From contig NZ_CP053435.1 of assembly GCF_013127955.1 (NCBI RefSeq), positions 3,881,001-3,945,000 of the forward strand: 64,000 bases of DNA, in the 5' to 3' direction. This DNA comes from Spirosoma taeanense. GTDB taxonomy: Bacteria > Bacteroidota > Bacteroidia > Cytophagales > Spirosomataceae. Positions 14,790 to 25,683 of this stretch are shown one piece after another. The position numbers were made by a program, and so were the translations under genes. Every line of letters begins with the position of its first letter. Positions within the stretch are counted from its first letter, which is position 1. The notes beneath the pieces were generated by a model that was given only the letters and a program-made list of their open reading frames with translations, ran no database searches and was not told the origin of the DNA.

Positions 14790-16511
14790 ATGAACAAACA
14801 CCTGTACCTGCTGCTCACCTTCCTGAGCGTTTCAGCCTTTGCCCAGACTAAATCAACTCTGATTACGCCGTATGAACGGAGCCAGGGGCGGCAAACCGCT
14901 ACCTATACCGAAATCATTCGCTACTATCAACAGCTCGATCGGCAGTTTAAGCAGGCGAAACTGATTGAAATCGGCAAAACGGACGTGGGCAAACCGTTGC
15001 ACCTGTTTCTGCTCGCAGCCGATCAGGTGTTTACGTCCCGCCCCGACCGGGTTACGCTGCTGATCAACAATGGCATTCATCCCGGTGAGCCGGAGGGTAT
15101 TGATGCGTGCATGATGCTGGCCCGCGACCTGCTGCTGGCGAATAAACTGCCCAAAAACGTGCTGCTGGCCATTGTGCCAGTCTTCAACGTAGGCGGCAGC
15201 CTGAACCGGGGTGTATCACGGGCGAACCAGAACGGCCCTGAGACCTATGGCTTCCGGGGTAATGCCCGCAACCTGAACCTCAACCGCGATTTCATCAAAG
15301 CCGATGCCGAAAATACCCGATCGTTTCAGGCTATGTTCCAGTCGCTCAAACCGCAGGTGTTCGTCGACAACCACACCAGCAACGGAGCCGATTACCAGCA
15401 CGTGGTGACGTATTTTGCCACGCAGAAAGACAAGCTGCACCCGGCCGTATCGGGCTACATGACGCAGACCTTCCAGCCGAATCTGGACAAAGCCCTCACC
15501 GAAAAAGGCTTTCCACCCGCGCCTTATGTCAACAACTTCAAGGATACGCCCGAGAGTGGTCTGCTGGGGTATAACGATTCACCACGTTACACGACGGGCT
15601 ACGCGGCCATGTTCAACTGCTTTGGCTTTACGCTTGAAACGCATATGTGGAAAGATTATCCGGCGCGGGTGAAAGGCAGTTACGCCTTCGATGAAGCGGT
15701 TCTACGTCTGTGCGAGCGCGACGCCCGAACGATTCTGGCCAATAAGCAGCGCGCCGATGCCGCCGTTAGTCAGCAGACCCGCTTTGCGATTAACTATAAA
15801 CTCGACCGCAGCCAGACTGATTCGATTCTGTTTCTGGGTTACGAAGCGGCCCATAAACCCAGCGAGGTGTCGGGTTTGAAACGACTCTATTACGACCGCA
15901 CGAAACCATTCACGAAGCGCATTCCGTACCAGAACACGTTTGTGCCCGACGCGGAACTGGTCAAACCGGAAGCTTATGTCATTCCGCAGGGCTGGCGGGA
16001 AGTAATCGTGCTGCTAAAGCGTAATGGCGTTCGGATGCAGCCACTGAACGGCGATACGCTGCTGACCGTAACGGCTTATTACCTCGACGATTACCAAACG
16101 AGCCAGCGGCCCTACGAAGGGCACTATCTTCACTCGGCGGTGAGGGTCCGCCCGGCGGTGCAGCGCATCCAGTTCTATAAAGGCGACTATGTTATTCAGA
16201 CGAATCAGCCAACGAATCGGTACCTGATCGAAACGCTGGAACCGCAGGCGGCCGACTCGTTTTTTGCCTGGAACTTCTTTGACAGCGTGCTCGATCAGAA
16301 AGAATACTTTTCAGACTATATTTTCGAAGACACGGCCGCCGATCTGCTCCGGAAAGACCCGGCTCTACGTCAGCAGTTAGCCGACCGGCGAGCCGCCGAC
16401 AAAGCTTTTGCCGACAATGCCCGAGCGCAACTGGAGTTCATCTACAGAAAAACAACGTATTTCGAAAAGACCTTCAATCGTTACCCGGTGTATCGGCTGG
16501 AAGGCAGGTAA
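14790..16511 (+). CDS. Exported M14-family zinc carboxypeptidase
   Basis: 573 residues with a signal peptide (MNKHLYLLLTFLSVSAFAQ). M14 motifs: HPGEPEG (HxxE zinc ligands, about residue 100), GNARNLNLNRDF (substrate arginine), VDNHTSNG (zinc histidine, about 197) and FTLETHMW (catalytic glutamate, about 286). The C-terminal 200 residues are an accessory region typical of long Bacteroidota M14 proteins. Likely removes C-terminal residues from peptides in the periplasm or outside the cell. Ends in a weak hairpin (16514-16528). Confidence 0.9.
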   Translation: MNKHLYLLLTFLSVSAFAQTKSTLITPYERSQGRQTATYTEIIRYYQQLDRQFKQAKLIEIGKTDVGKPLHLFLLAADQVFTSRPDRVTLLINNGIHPGEPEGIDACMMLARDLLLANKLPKNVLLAIVPVFNVGGSLNRGVSRANQNGPETYGFRGNARNLNLNRDFIKADAENTRSFQAMFQSLKPQVFVDNHTSNGADYQHVVTYFATQKDKLHPAVSGYMTQTFQPNLDKALTEKGFPPAPYVNNFKDTPESGLLGYNDSPRYTTGYAAMFNCFGFTLETHMWKDYPARVKGSYAFDEAVLRLCERDARTILANKQRADAAVSQQTRFAINYKLDRSQTDSILFLGYEAAHKPSEVSGLKRLYYDRTKPFTKRIPYQNTFVPDAELVKPEAYVIPQGWREVIVLLKRNGVRMQPLNGDTLLTVTAYYLDDYQTSQRPYEGHYLHSAVRVRPAVQRIQFYKGDYVIQTNQPTNRYLIETLEPQAADSFFAWNFFDSVLDQKEYFSDYIFEDTAADLLRKDPALRQQLADRRAADKAFADNARAQLEFIYRKTTYFEKTFNRYPVYRLEGR

Positions 16512-16672
16512 AAATTCAGGGACTGAATCTGTTTTAAGAATAACCAGAGCCGGGTGAAGATCTCACGATCGTCGAAACCGGTTTGTAGTTTCACAGTAGG
16601 CATACAGACCAAACACGGCTCACACACCGTCAGCAAACGCAGGCGTTCCAACGATTAACGCAAATACCGGGA

Positions 16673-16875
16673 TCACATCGCGAACGCCATCGCCAGCAAT
16701 GCACCTGACATTTCCTGTGGCTCCAGACGGGCGATTCTAGCACCGATGACTCCGACCAGCAGACAAGGGCTAAAACAAAAGCGCCCGGTCGCCAATGCCA
16801 GCTGGCCAGAAGCAGTAATAGAGAAGGAATGAGCACACCGACAGGCCGCATCATCAATCTTCTATTCTTTTGCAT
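16673..16875 (-). pseudogene. Remnant of a small membrane protein gene
   Basis: Minus-strand reading gives RPVGVLIPSLLLLLASWHW and VLAL in one frame, then, after a +1 shift, CLLVGVIGARIARLEP and SGALLAMAFAM followed by a stop. Together these resemble the end of a small uncharacterised four-helix membrane protein family (the GxIGAxIARxxPxGMxxAL pattern). The N-terminal half is missing. The rest of the 16512-17015 gap contains nothing I can support. Confidence 0.4.
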
Positions 16876-17015
16876 GGGATACGGTAGTTTACGTTGTAGC
16901 TGAAGAGTCCACTCAAGAAGCCAGGTCTGTATGCCGAAGTTTGGCCCAGAATACCTTGTAACAAATCAATGATTTTATGTAACTTGACTACATCATTGCT
17001 GCTCCTAACCCCCAC

Positions 17016-20000
17016 ATGAAGCCATTCTACAGTGCGCGGTGGCCCGGCCTGCTTGCCATCACTCGGGGCTGGCGTCAAGCCTCGACCAGTTTTGCGTTAA
17101 GGACCCGCCAAAGGACGGTGTTCCACTGGCCAAAGCTTCGAAGGAGCACGTCGGCAATAATCCGGTCTGGTCGAAGTCAGACGGCTCGATGTGTGCTATA
17201 CCTGCTGCTGTATGCGCTGCCCATTCAGGCTCAGAATTTTACGTTTAACCGGGTTCCTTTATTTGAAGAAAATATCCGGGGATTCATTACGGCAATGGCC
17301 CAGGATGACCACGGCTATATGTGGTTTACGGGCGTAAATCTGTACCGCTATGACGGGTATCACCTGATCACCTATAGAAATGATCCGCGGGATTCTACAT
17401 CGATTGCCCCTTCCCGACTGGAATCAATCTATATTGGCAAAAACGGCATCATCTGGATTGGTACGTTCGGGTCCGGCCTTGAGCGGTTTGATCCAGCCAC
17501 CGGCATCTTCACGCACTACCCAAATAAGCCCCATGATCCGGGCAGTCTCAGTAACAATATCGTTACGTCCATCCTTGAAGATCAGGACGGCCTGCTTTGG
17601 GTGGGTACGCACGGTGGCCTGAACCGGTTCGACCCGAAGACAGGAAAATTCAGGCGATACCAGCATAATCCCGCCGACCCGACCAGCCTGAGCAATGATC
17701 AGGTCAGGATCTTGTATCAGGACAGGCAGGGCACGCTCTGGATTGGCTGCGGCAGTCCGTTCGGAAACGAGTCGCCGGGCGAAGCGGGCGGCCTAAACCG
17801 GCTCGATAAAAACACGGGCCTCTTTACCCGTTACCTGCATGACCCCAGAGACCCGAATAGTCTGCTCGACAATAAGGTCCGGGCCATCTGTGAGGACAGC
17901 CGGGGCAATTTCTGGATTGGCACGGCCGGCGACGGCCTGCATCAAATGAACCGGCAAACCGGACGGTTTACCCGATTCCGGTACGATCCTCTCCAACCGG
18001 ATAAACTCAGTGCCCCCGAGAAAAAAGGCGATTTTCACCATGTCACCTTTGTGCATGAAGACGTAACGGGTGGTATCTGGATTGGTGCATTTCCCAGCGG
18101 GCTGAATTATTTCGATCCGAAGACATCGAAAATAACCCGTTACGTAGCCAACAAGGACAAACCCGAAGGACTGCAGGAGAACTCGGTCTGGTACGCCTAC
18201 ACGTCCCGCGATGGAGTTCTTTGGATCAGCACCCAATTTTATGTGTACCGGATTGACCCCTTACGCCCGCACGTTACCCACATCACTACCGATGGCCGGG
18301 TTAATGCTTTTTACGAAGACCACCGCACGCTATGGATCGGCACGGATAAGGGCCTACTCCGAAGCGACCTGAATTCGTCATCGGCCACGTCTTTCCGGCA
18401 TGATCCGCAGCGCACGAGCAGCCTTAGCAGCGATGTTGTGTTATCGCTCTGGAAAGACCGGAAAGGGAACCTCTGGGCCGGCACGGCCAATGGCCTGAAC
18501 CGGTTCAACCCCCAGACAGAAACGTTTACGCGGTACGAACATAACCGCGCCGATGCCAGTAGTATAAGCCAGGGAGGAGTTTTGTCTCTTTATGAAGATC
18601 ATCTGGGCGATTTCTGGATCGGCACCGACTCCGGACTGGATCGCATGGACCGTGTACAAGAACGCTTTACGCACTACAGGCATAAGCCCGGCGAAGGCGG
18701 CAGCCTCAGTAATAACACGGTAAAATGCATTAACGAAGATCAGTCCGGCACGCTGTGGATAGGTACCTGGAGCCGGGGTGGCATTAACCGCCTGGACCGA
18801 CGAGCGGGCCGGTTCAGGCGATATCTGGAAGGCAGCAATGTGGTCAATATCGCTCAGGATGCGCAGGGCACCCTCTGGGTAGCGACCGAATTTGGCCTGT
18901 TCCGGCGGAACGATAAACAGGATCTATTCACCCGCTTCACCGACGCGGGGCCGGAATTGAGCACAGCCAACATTGTAAGCATTCTGGAAGATTCTAAACG
19001 AAACCTCTGGCTGGGTTCGGTATCGGGTATCTTCAGACTCAATGCCAGTCGGGCCAGCGCCCAGGTTTACGGGAAGAAATACGGAATTCTGCCCAACGGT
19101 CTGTCGGACATGGTAGGCCATAAGCGCCCCGATGGTGCCTTGTTATTTGGCGATGAAACGGGTTATTACGTCTTCCATCCTGGTGAAATTAAAACCAATA
19201 CCAAAGCACCGCAGGTGCTCATTACGGATTTTAAAATTGCCGATATGCCGGTCAAACCGGGCCCGGATAGTCCGTTAAAGAAGCCTATCGAAGAAACCCG
19301 GGCGATTGAACTCACCATCAAACAGAATGTATTTTCCTTTGAGTTTTCCGGGATTCACTACAGCAGTCCCGAAGCCAATAAACATCTTTTCATCCTGGAA
19401 AACTACGAGAAAAACTGGCGCAGGGCCGGTTCGGAGAAGGCCGCCTACTATTCAAATGTGCCGCCCGGCAATTATGTATTTCGGGTAAAAGCCGCCAGCA
19501 GCGACGGCTTATGGGCCGAGAATGCCCTTCGCGTTACGGTGCTGCCGCCCTGGTGGGCAACCTGGTGGGCATACGGCCTCTACGCAATCCTGTTTATGGG
19601 TGGAGTCTACGGCGTGCATCGCTTTCAGAAGCAGCGCGTGATTGCCATCGAGCGGGAACGAACCCGGGAACGGGAACTGGCGCAGGCAAAAAAAATTGAA
19701 CAGGCCTATACAGAACTCAAAACAACGCAGACGCAGCTCATTCAATCCGAAAAGATGGCTTCGCTGGGTGAGTTAACCGCCGGCATTGCCCACGAGATGC
19801 AGAACCCGCTGAACTTCGTCAATAACTTCGCCGAAGTCAGTACCGAGTTAGTTGATGAGTTAAAGGAAGGGCCCATCCAGAAATTACCGGATGCGGATAA
19901 GCAGTATGCCGATGAGATTTTAATTGATCTCAGCCGGAACTTAGCCAAGATTACCAATCATGGCCAGCGGGCCGCGTCCATTGTGAACGGTATGCTCGAA

Positions 20001-20531
20001 CACACGCGTATGGGCACGGGTGAACGTCGGCTTACCGACTTGAATACGCTTTGTGATGAATATCTTCATCTGGCTTACCACGGGCTACTGGCCAAGGACA
20101 AAACCTTCAGCACCAAACTGGAAACAGACTTCGAAGCCGATTTGGGCCTGGTTGATGTTGTGCCGCAGGAATTAGGCCGGGTGCTACTGAACCTGTACAA
20201 CAATGCGTTTTACGCCGTTTCCGAGAAAAAACAGCAGTCGGCTGTCGCGTATCAGCCGATCGTTCGGGTAAGTACCAGACGGGTTGAGGATACGATCGAA
20301 ATTCAGGTGCTGGACAACGGCATCGGCATACCCGACGCGGTCAAAGCGAAGATTTTCCAACCTTTTTTCACGACTAAACCCACGGGCGAAGGTACGGGCT
20401 TAGGCCTATCGCTTTCCTATGATATCGTGACCAAGGGACATGGCGGGTCGTTGCTGGTAGAAAGTCAGGCCGGGCAGGGAACTCAGTTCGTCATTCAGTT
20501 GCCGCAACCACAGGTTATCAAGAAGACGTAA
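17016..20531 (+). CDS. Reg_prop beta-propeller sensor histidine kinase
   Basis: 1171 residues. After a hydrophobic leader ([13 protein letters not shown], about 61-73) come more than ten propeller repeats with the pattern LWIGT..GLNRFDP.TG.F.RY and NSL/SLS N.V, making a two-propeller periplasmic sensor. Then a Y_Y_Y domain ([24 protein letters not shown]), one membrane helix ([18 protein letters not shown]), a coiled coil, HisKA with [16 protein letters not shown] (H926) and HATPase with LDNGIGIP and [11 protein letters not shown]. Unlike hybrid two-component systems it lacks receiver and AraC domains, so a separate response regulator must exist. The first 60 residues look unlike a normal N-terminus; the true start may be the GTG at 17193 or one just before it. 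Confidence 0.87.
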   Translation: MKPFYSARWPGLLAITRGWRQASTSFALRTRQRTVFHWPKLRRSTSAIIRSGRSQTARCVLYLLLYALPIQAQNFTFNRVPLFEENIRGFITAMAQDDHGYMWFTGVNLYRYDGYHLITYRNDPRDSTSIAPSRLESIYIGKNGIIWIGTFGSGLERFDPATGIFTHYPNKPHDPGSLSNNIVTSILEDQDGLLWVGTHGGLNRFDPKTGKFRRYQHNPADPTSLSNDQVRILYQDRQGTLWIGCGSPFGNESPGEAGGLNRLDKNTGLFTRYLHDPRDPNSLLDNKVRAICEDSRGNFWIGTAGDGLHQMNRQTGRFTRFRYDPLQPDKLSAPEKKGDFHHVTFVHEDVTGGIWIGAFPSGLNYFDPKTSKITRYVANKDKPEGLQENSVWYAYTSRDGVLWISTQFYVYRIDPLRPHVTHITTDGRVNAFYEDHRTLWIGTDKGLLRSDLNSSSATSFRHDPQRTSSLSSDVVLSLWKDRKGNLWAGTANGLNRFNPQTETFTRYEHNRADASSISQGGVLSLYEDHLGDFWIGTDSGLDRMDRVQERFTHYRHKPGEGGSLSNNTVKCINEDQSGTLWIGTWSRGGINRLDRRAGRFRRYLEGSNVVNIAQDAQGTLWVATEFGLFRRNDKQDLFTRFTDAGPELSTANIVSILEDSKRNLWLGSVSGIFRLNASRASAQVYGKKYGILPNGLSDMVGHKRPDGALLFGDETGYYVFHPGEIKTNTKAPQVLITDFKIADMPVKPGPDSPLKKPIEETRAIELTIKQNVFSFEFSGIHYSSPEANKHLFILENYEKNWRRAGSEKAAYYSNVPPGNYVFRVKAASSDGLWAENALRVTVLPPWWATWWAYGLYAILFMGGVYGVHRFQKQRVIAIERERTRERELAQAKKIEQAYTELKTTQTQLIQSEKMASLGELTAGIAHEMQNPLNFVNNFAEVSTELVDELKEGPIQKLPDADKQYADEILIDLSRNLAKITNHGQRAASIVNGMLEHTRMGTGERRLTDLNTLCDEYLHLAYHGLLAKDKTFSTKLETDFEADLGLVDVVPQELGRVLLNLYNNAFYAVSEKKQQSAVAYQPIVRVSTRRVEDTIEIQVLDNGIGIPDAVKAKIFQPFFTTKPTGEGTGLGLSLSYDIVTKGHGGSLLVESQAGQGTQFVIQLPQPQVIKKT

Positions 20532-20557
20532 CGGCCAGTAACACGCTCCCTAAAACC

Positions 20558-20584
20558 AGAAGGAGACCCATTGGGTCTCCTTCT
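20558..20584. terminator. Hairpin terminator between convergent genes
   Basis: AGAAGGAGACC pairs with GGTCTCCTTCT across a short loop. It lies between the kinase and the M3 peptidase genes and can serve both. Confidence 0.8.
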
Positions 20585-20616
20585 GCATATGAGCTGATTC
20601 AATCTAAAGATAATCC

Positions 20617-22752
20617 CTACACATCCTTCAGCAGACCGCGCCGACGCAGCAGGGGTTTGATGTCGGGCTCGGCTCCCCGGAAGTTGCGGTAGAGCTTCAT
20701 CGGCTCGTCGGTGCCACCGCGCTCCAGCACGTTCTTCCGGAATGACTGCGCCGACTTCTGATCAAACAGTCCTTTCTGCTTAAACACCTCGAAAGCATCG
20801 GCATCGAGCACCGCCGACCAGATATAGCTGTAGTAACCCGCCGAATAACCACCCGCAAAAACGTGCTGGAAGTAGGTACTCCGGTAACGCGGTGGGATCT
20901 GATCAATCAGACCAATTTTGTCCATAGCCTGCTTTTCAAAAGCCAGCACATCGGTCGGCACCTGATCGGGTTTGAGCGTGTGGTAGGCCATGTCGAGCAG
21001 CGACGCAGCGAGGTATTCGCTCGTGGCAAAGCCCTGATTGAACAGGCTGCTCTTTTTGATTTTTTCCACGAGTGCATCGGAGATGACCGCGCCGGTCTGG
21101 TAGTGTTTGGCAAACAGCTTCAGCATCTCCGGCTCAACGGCCCAGTTTTCCATGATCTGCGACGGCAGCTCGACGAAGTCGCGCGGCACCGACGTACCCG
21201 ACTGGCTACCGTAATGTACGTTGGACAGCAGACCGTGCAGGGCGTGGCCAAACTCGTGGAAGAACGTGCTTACCTCGTCCAGGGTCAACAGCGCGGGGGC
21301 GTTGCTGGTCGGTTTAGAGAAGTTACAGACGATAGAAACAACGGGCGTAATTTTCTTACCGTTCTCGATTTCCTGTCGCCGGTAGCTGGTCATCCAGGCA
21401 CCACCCCGTTTGCTGGCGCGGGGGTGAAAGTCCATGTAAAGAATACCAATATGTTGCCCATTGGCTTCTTTCACTTCGTAGGCAATGGCGTCGGGATGAT
21501 AGGCTGGTACGTCAGGACGGCGCTCGAACCGCAGGCCGTAAAGCCGGTTGGTCAGCATGAAAATACCATCCCGCACACCTTCGAGCGGAAAATAAGGACG
21601 TAACTCCTGCTCATCGAGGGCGAATTTTTCTTTACGCAGCTTTTCGGCGTAGTAGCGCCAGTCCCAGCTGGCTAACTTTTCGCCCCGGCCTGGACTGGCT
21701 TTCCCTTCCTTATCCATCAGGGCCTGCAACTCGGCGGCTTCCTGCTGCGTAACGGGAACGGTAGCCGCCCAGAGCTGATTAAGTAGTTCGCTTACTTTGG
21801 CCGGGGTCTGGGCCATGCTTTCTTCCAGTACGTAAGCCGCGTGGTTCTCGTAACCCAGCAATTGCGCTTTCTCCGCCCGCAGCGCGACCATCTTCGCCAT
21901 AATCTGCTTGTTGTCGCGCTCGTCATTATGATTGCCCCGCTCCAGATACGCCCGGAAAATCTTCTCCCGCAAGGCGCGGTTGTCGGCGTACTGCAAAAAC
22001 GGCATGATGCTCGGATTCTGCAGGGTGAACACCCACTTGCCCGCCAGATTCCGCTTCTGCGCTTCGTCGGCGGCAGTGGCTACAATTGACGCCGGCAGAC
22101 CGCGCAGATCTTCCTGTTTGTCGATAACCAGGGCGTAGGCGTTGTTTTCGGCGAGCAGGTTCTGGCCAAACTTCAGGGTCAGCACGGAGAGTTCGCCATT
22201 GATTTTTCGCAGGCGATCCTGCTTGTCGGACGCCAGGGCCGCCCCGTTGCGAACGAAATTTTTGTAGGTCTTTTCCAGCAGCCGCTGCTGATCGCCGGTT
22301 AGTTTGAGCCGGTTGCGCTGGTCATAGACCGCCTTTACACGCTGAAATAAGACCGGATTCAGTGAAATATCATCGCTATGTTTCGATAGCTTCGGCGCCA
22401 CCGTCTGGGCGATTTTCTGCAGTTCATCGTTCGTGTTGGCGCTGTTCAGGTTACCCAGAACGGTGTTTACCCGCCGGAGCAGGTCACCGCTTGCTTCCAG
22501 CGCTTCAATGGTGTTGACAAAACTGGGCGCCTGCTTCTGACTGGTAATTATACTAATTTCAGCGGCCTGCTGTTTCATGCCTTCGTCAATTGCCGGCTCA
22601 AAGTGTTCGGGCTTGATTTTGTCGAAAGCGGGTACGCCGAAGGGCGTATTGTAGGCCGTAAAGAACGGATTGTCTACAGTTGGCGGTTTAGTCGCCGGTG
22701 CGGATGCACTCATAAACACAGTCGATAAAAAAACAGCGATTGTGGCTTTCAT
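20617..22752 (-). CDS. dcp: M3-family peptidyl-dipeptidase (Dcp-like), exported
   Basis: 711 residues from ATG 22752 (MKATIAVFLSTVFMSASA signal peptide). An in-frame GTG at 22779 overlaps the promoter box and is rejected. The zinc motif HEFGHALHG (about residue 500) with downstream glutamate region defines the M3 family. The length and the DNPFF..Y.TPFGVPAFDKIKPEHF opening are typical of Dcp/oligopeptidase A. It removes C-terminal dipeptides from peptides; the leader places it in the periplasm. Lipobox absent. Confidence 0.9.
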   Translation of the reverse strand: MKATIAVFLSTVFMSASAPATKPPTVDNPFFTAYNTPFGVPAFDKIKPEHFEPAIDEGMKQQAAEISIITSQKQAPSFVNTIEALEASGDLLRRVNTVLGNLNSANTNDELQKIAQTVAPKLSKHSDDISLNPVLFQRVKAVYDQRNRLKLTGDQQRLLEKTYKNFVRNGAALASDKQDRLRKINGELSVLTLKFGQNLLAENNAYALVIDKQEDLRGLPASIVATAADEAQKRNLAGKWVFTLQNPSIMPFLQYADNRALREKIFRAYLERGNHNDERDNKQIMAKMVALRAEKAQLLGYENHAAYVLEESMAQTPAKVSELLNQLWAATVPVTQQEAAELQALMDKEGKASPGRGEKLASWDWRYYAEKLRKEKFALDEQELRPYFPLEGVRDGIFMLTNRLYGLRFERRPDVPAYHPDAIAYEVKEANGQHIGILYMDFHPRASKRGGAWMTSYRRQEIENGKKITPVVSIVCNFSKPTSNAPALLTLDEVSTFFHEFGHALHGLLSNVHYGSQSGTSVPRDFVELPSQIMENWAVEPEMLKLFAKHYQTGAVISDALVEKIKKSSLFNQGFATSEYLAASLLDMAYHTLKPDQVPTDVLAFEKQAMDKIGLIDQIPPRYRSTYFQHVFAGGYSAGYYSYIWSAVLDADAFEVFKQKGLFDQKSAQSFRKNVLERGGTDEPMKLYRNFRGAEPDIKPLLRRRGLLKDV

Positions 22753-22778
22753 TAAACGGAAATTAGTTGACGAAACCA

Positions 22779-22786
22779 CAAAGATA
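22779..22786 (-). promoter_or_regulatory. -7 box (TATCTTTG) of the M3 peptidase gene
   Basis: TATCTTTG on the minus strand, 26 bases before the ATG. No convincing -33 TTG at the expected distance. Confidence 0.4.
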
Positions 22787-22907
22787 CTGGTTTTCAGGGA
22801 TAGAATAGCTAGTTTATTTCAGAGCATAAAACTTGATTCTCAACTGTTTAAGCGGCTCTCGCATTTCTGACGGAGCTATTTTTCTTCACGTTTTCGGATG
22901 GGTACAG

Positions 22908-22915
22908 TAAGTTTG
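22908..22915 (+). promoter_or_regulatory. -7 box (TAAGTTTG) upstream of the NIPSNAP gene
   Basis: TAAGTTTG matches TAnnTTTG and lies 48 bases upstream of the chosen ATG at 22964. It also argues against the earlier in-frame start at 22898. Confidence 0.4.
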
Positions 22916-22963
22916 TTTCTACGTGTTCCTTTTTTAGAGGATAGTCACTTTTTATTAATCAAC

Positions 22964-23752
22964 ATGCTCAGTACCCGTAAAACAGGCCATTCCATCGCCT
23001 TCTGGCTGATAGCCGCTTTTCTGATCACCGCCGTTCAGGCATTTAGCTTTGCTCCCAAACGTGAATTCTACCAGCTTAAAATCTATCACCTGAAAGACAA
23101 CAACCAGAAAGACCGGCTGGAGACTTATCTCCAACAGGCATATCTGCCCGCGCTGCACCGAGCGGGCATCGGGAAAGTAGGCGTGTTCAAGCCCGCAACG
23201 AACGCCGATTCCCTGGTGTATGTGCTCATTCCGTTCAGGTCGGTGGACCAGTTCATGTCGCTTTCCGAAACCCTGGCGAAAGACAAACAGTACGTAGCCG
23301 CCGGGCAGGATTACATCAATGCCGAATACAACAACCCGGTTTTCAGCAACATTGAGTCGGTCTTGATGGAAGCGTTTGCGGGTATGCCTACGTTAATCGT
23401 TCCGAAGCTGCAGGCGCAGCCTTCCGAGCGCATTTACGAGCTGCGCCGATACGAAGCCGCGACGGAGAAGCTGCACGAAAACAAGATTAGCCAGTTCAAC
23501 AATGGCGAGCTGGACATTTTCAAACGGCTGGGCTTCAACACGGTTTTCTGCGGGCAGGTGAAAGCCGGCAGCAAGCTACCCAGCCTGATGTATATGACCT
23601 CGTTCGAAAACAAGGCTTCCCGCGACGAGCACTGGAAATCGTTCAGCGCCGATCCCGGCTGGAAACAACTAAATTCCAAGCCCGAATATGCCCACAACTT
23701 CCTGCGCGCCGACATCTACCTACTGCACCCAACCACGTACTCGGAGATTTAA
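22964..23752 (+). CDS. NIPSNAP-family protein with two domains, exported
   Basis: 262 residues from ATG 22964. The leader MLSTRKTGHSIAFWLIAAFLITAVQAF is a signal peptide or anchor. Two NIPSNAP (dimeric alpha-beta barrel) units follow: REFYQLKIYHLKDNNQKDRLETYL at about 36, and ERIYELRRYEAATEKLHENKI at about 153, the latter ending with FENKASRDEHWKSFSADPGWKQL. The biochemical role of such exported bacterial NIPSNAP proteins is not known. It stands alone, followed by a strong terminator. Confidence 0.85.
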   Translation: MLSTRKTGHSIAFWLIAAFLITAVQAFSFAPKREFYQLKIYHLKDNNQKDRLETYLQQAYLPALHRAGIGKVGVFKPATNADSLVYVLIPFRSVDQFMSLSETLAKDKQYVAAGQDYINAEYNNPVFSNIESVLMEAFAGMPTLIVPKLQAQPSERIYELRRYEAATEKLHENKISQFNNGELDIFKRLGFNTVFCGQVKAGSKLPSLMYMTSFENKASRDEHWKSFSADPGWKQLNSKPEYAHNFLRADIYLLHPTTYSEI

Positions 23753-23788
23753 GAACACCAACTGCGTTTCGGAGTAAATCAATGAGAG

Positions 23789-23817
23789 AAAAGAGAGGCC
23801 CGTGAAGCCTCTCTTTT
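23789..23817 (+). terminator. Rho-independent terminator after the NIPSNAP gene
   Basis: AAAAGAGAGGC pairs with GCCTCTCTTTT across a 7-base loop, ending in a T run. Confidence 0.8.
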
Positions 23818-23880
23818 CGTTTGTCCGGCCGAAAAACCGTATCTTGCCTGAAAACGCAGCTTCACACAAACGCCTTATCC

Positions 23881-25662
23881 ATGCGCTTTACGCTAGTTCT
23901 TCTCGTTCTGCTCTGTACCAGACTGACCCTTGCTCAAACTTCCTCCGCTTCGGCTTCCGGTTTTCAACGGATGCTGGACTCCTATTATGAGGAGTTTTTA
24001 AAACTGAACCCAACGGTTGCGTCAAGCAAGGGTGACTATCGGTACAACGACCAGCTCGAAAACTCCCTCAGTCAACCCTACCGCGCTCAGATGCAGGCTC
24101 TGTTTACGCGGTATCTGGACAGTTTGAAAGCCTATAACCTGCAGCAACTGCCGGAGCGTGACAAGCTCAGCTACCAGATTTTTCGCTACGATCTGGAAAA
24201 GAGTCTGGAAGGCATGCAGTATATGACCTACCTGACCCCCATGAACCAGATGGGCGATTTTCGGCTGTCATTTTCGCAGATGGGTTCGGGAAGCAGTGTC
24301 CACCCGTTTAAATCGGTTAAAGACTACGATGATTTTCTGAAACGGGTAACCGGTTTCGTCGCCCAGACCGATACGGCCATCGCCAACATGCGGAAAGGGC
24401 TGGTCATGAACCGGGTGCAGCCGCAGGTCGTGATGGTAAAGGTTCTGCCTCAGATCAAGGCGATGCTGGTTAACGATGTCACGAAAAGCCTTTTCTATAC
24501 CCCCATCAAAAACCTGCCGACCAGCTTTTCAGCCGATGAAAAGCAACGACTGACGACGGCTTACACGGAGGCCATTACGCAGCAGATCATTCCGGCCTAT
24601 AATCGCCTGTATACGTTCATTCAGAACGACTATCTCCCAAATACCCGCCAGACCGTTGCCCTTGAAGCCCTGCCCGATGGTAAAGATCAATACGCCTATC
24701 TGGTGAAATCGTGGACGACTACGAACCTCTCACCCGATGAGGTACATGCCATTGGTTTGAGCGAAGTAAAGCGGATTCGGCAGGCTATGGAAAACATCAG
24801 GCAGCAGGTGGACTTCAAAGGCGACCTGAAAGCGTTCTTTCAATACGTATTTACCGACCCGAAATTCTTTCCGTATAAGACCGACGAGGACGTAGTGAAT
24901 GGCTTTCAGAAGATTTACGAAACTATAAAGCCGCATCTGGCGAGCCAGTTTAATGTGGTGCCTAAAACGGCCTTTGAAATCCGGCCGATCGAGAAATACC
25001 GCGCGGCTACGTCGGCGGCTCATTACATGGGCGGCACACCAGACGGCTCCCGGCCAGGTGTTTTCTACTTCCCCGTACTCGATGCCAGCAAGTACAGCTA
25101 CTGGCGGATGGAAGATTTGTTTCTGCATGAGGCAATTCCCGGCCACCATTACCAGATTTCGTTGCAAACCGAAAACCCAGCCGTTCCGAATTTTCAGAAA
25201 GTAGGACGCTACGGGGCTTACGTCGAGGGCTGGGGTTTATATGCCGAACGCCTGGGAAAAGACTTGGGTCTGTACAGCGACCCGTACCAGGTGCTTGGCC
25301 AGTTGCAGGGCGAAATGCACCGGGCGATCCGGCTGGTAGTTGATTCGGGTATGCACCATAAAGGCTGGACCCGCGAACAGGCCGTTCAGTACAGTTTGGA
25401 CAACGAACCCACCACCGAGGCTACGGCCATTCAGGAAGTTGAACGGTATATTGCCATGCCGGGGCAGGCGTTGTCCTATAAAATTGGTGAGTTAAAAATC
25501 ATAGAAATCCGTCAGAGAGCGGAGAAAGCCCTCGGCAACCGGTTCGATGTTCGGGCCTTCCACGATCAGGTGCTGAAAGACGGGGCTATGCCCCTCGCTA
25601 TTTTCGAAGCGAAGATGAACACGTGGATTAAAACTCAACAGGCGTCGTCAAAGAAAAGCTGA
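23881..25662 (+). CDS. DUF885 family exported protein (putative metallohydrolase)
   Basis: 593 residues from ATG 23881 (MRFTLVLLVLLCTRLTLAQ signal peptide); the in-frame TTG at 23821 lies within the terminator/promoter region. DUF885 features: LNPTVASSKGDYRYND near the N-terminus, HEAIPGHHYQ (HExxxGHH, about residue 418), YVEGWGLYAERLGKD and the C-terminal YKIGELKIIEIRQRAEKALG. The HExxxGH and the downstream E suggest a zinc peptidase-like site; substrates are not established. Closed by a strong hairpin at 25684. Confidence 0.88.
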   Translation: MRFTLVLLVLLCTRLTLAQTSSASASGFQRMLDSYYEEFLKLNPTVASSKGDYRYNDQLENSLSQPYRAQMQALFTRYLDSLKAYNLQQLPERDKLSYQIFRYDLEKSLEGMQYMTYLTPMNQMGDFRLSFSQMGSGSSVHPFKSVKDYDDFLKRVTGFVAQTDTAIANMRKGLVMNRVQPQVVMVKVLPQIKAMLVNDVTKSLFYTPIKNLPTSFSADEKQRLTTAYTEAITQQIIPAYNRLYTFIQNDYLPNTRQTVALEALPDGKDQYAYLVKSWTTTNLSPDEVHAIGLSEVKRIRQAMENIRQQVDFKGDLKAFFQYVFTDPKFFPYKTDEDVVNGFQKIYETIKPHLASQFNVVPKTAFEIRPIEKYRAATSAAHYMGGTPDGSRPGVFYFPVLDASKYSYWRMEDLFLHEAIPGHHYQISLQTENPAVPNFQKVGRYGAYVEGWGLYAERLGKDLGLYSDPYQVLGQLQGEMHRAIRLVVDSGMHHKGWTREQAVQYSLDNEPTTEATAIQEVERYIAMPGQALSYKIGELKIIEIRQRAEKALGNRFDVRAFHDQVLKDGAMPLAIFEAKMNTWIKTQQASSKKS

Positions 25663-25683
25663 TGTTACAGAATTCTAACTGTC

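Noticed and set aside
17376-19000. Repeated nucleotide blocks in the kinase gene as a DNA repeat array
   Set aside because: They encode the Reg_prop propeller blades, so the repetition is at the protein level.
20863-21603. 246-codon plus-strand ORF
   Set aside because: Antisense shadow of the M3 peptidase gene, which has clear motifs and a signal peptide.
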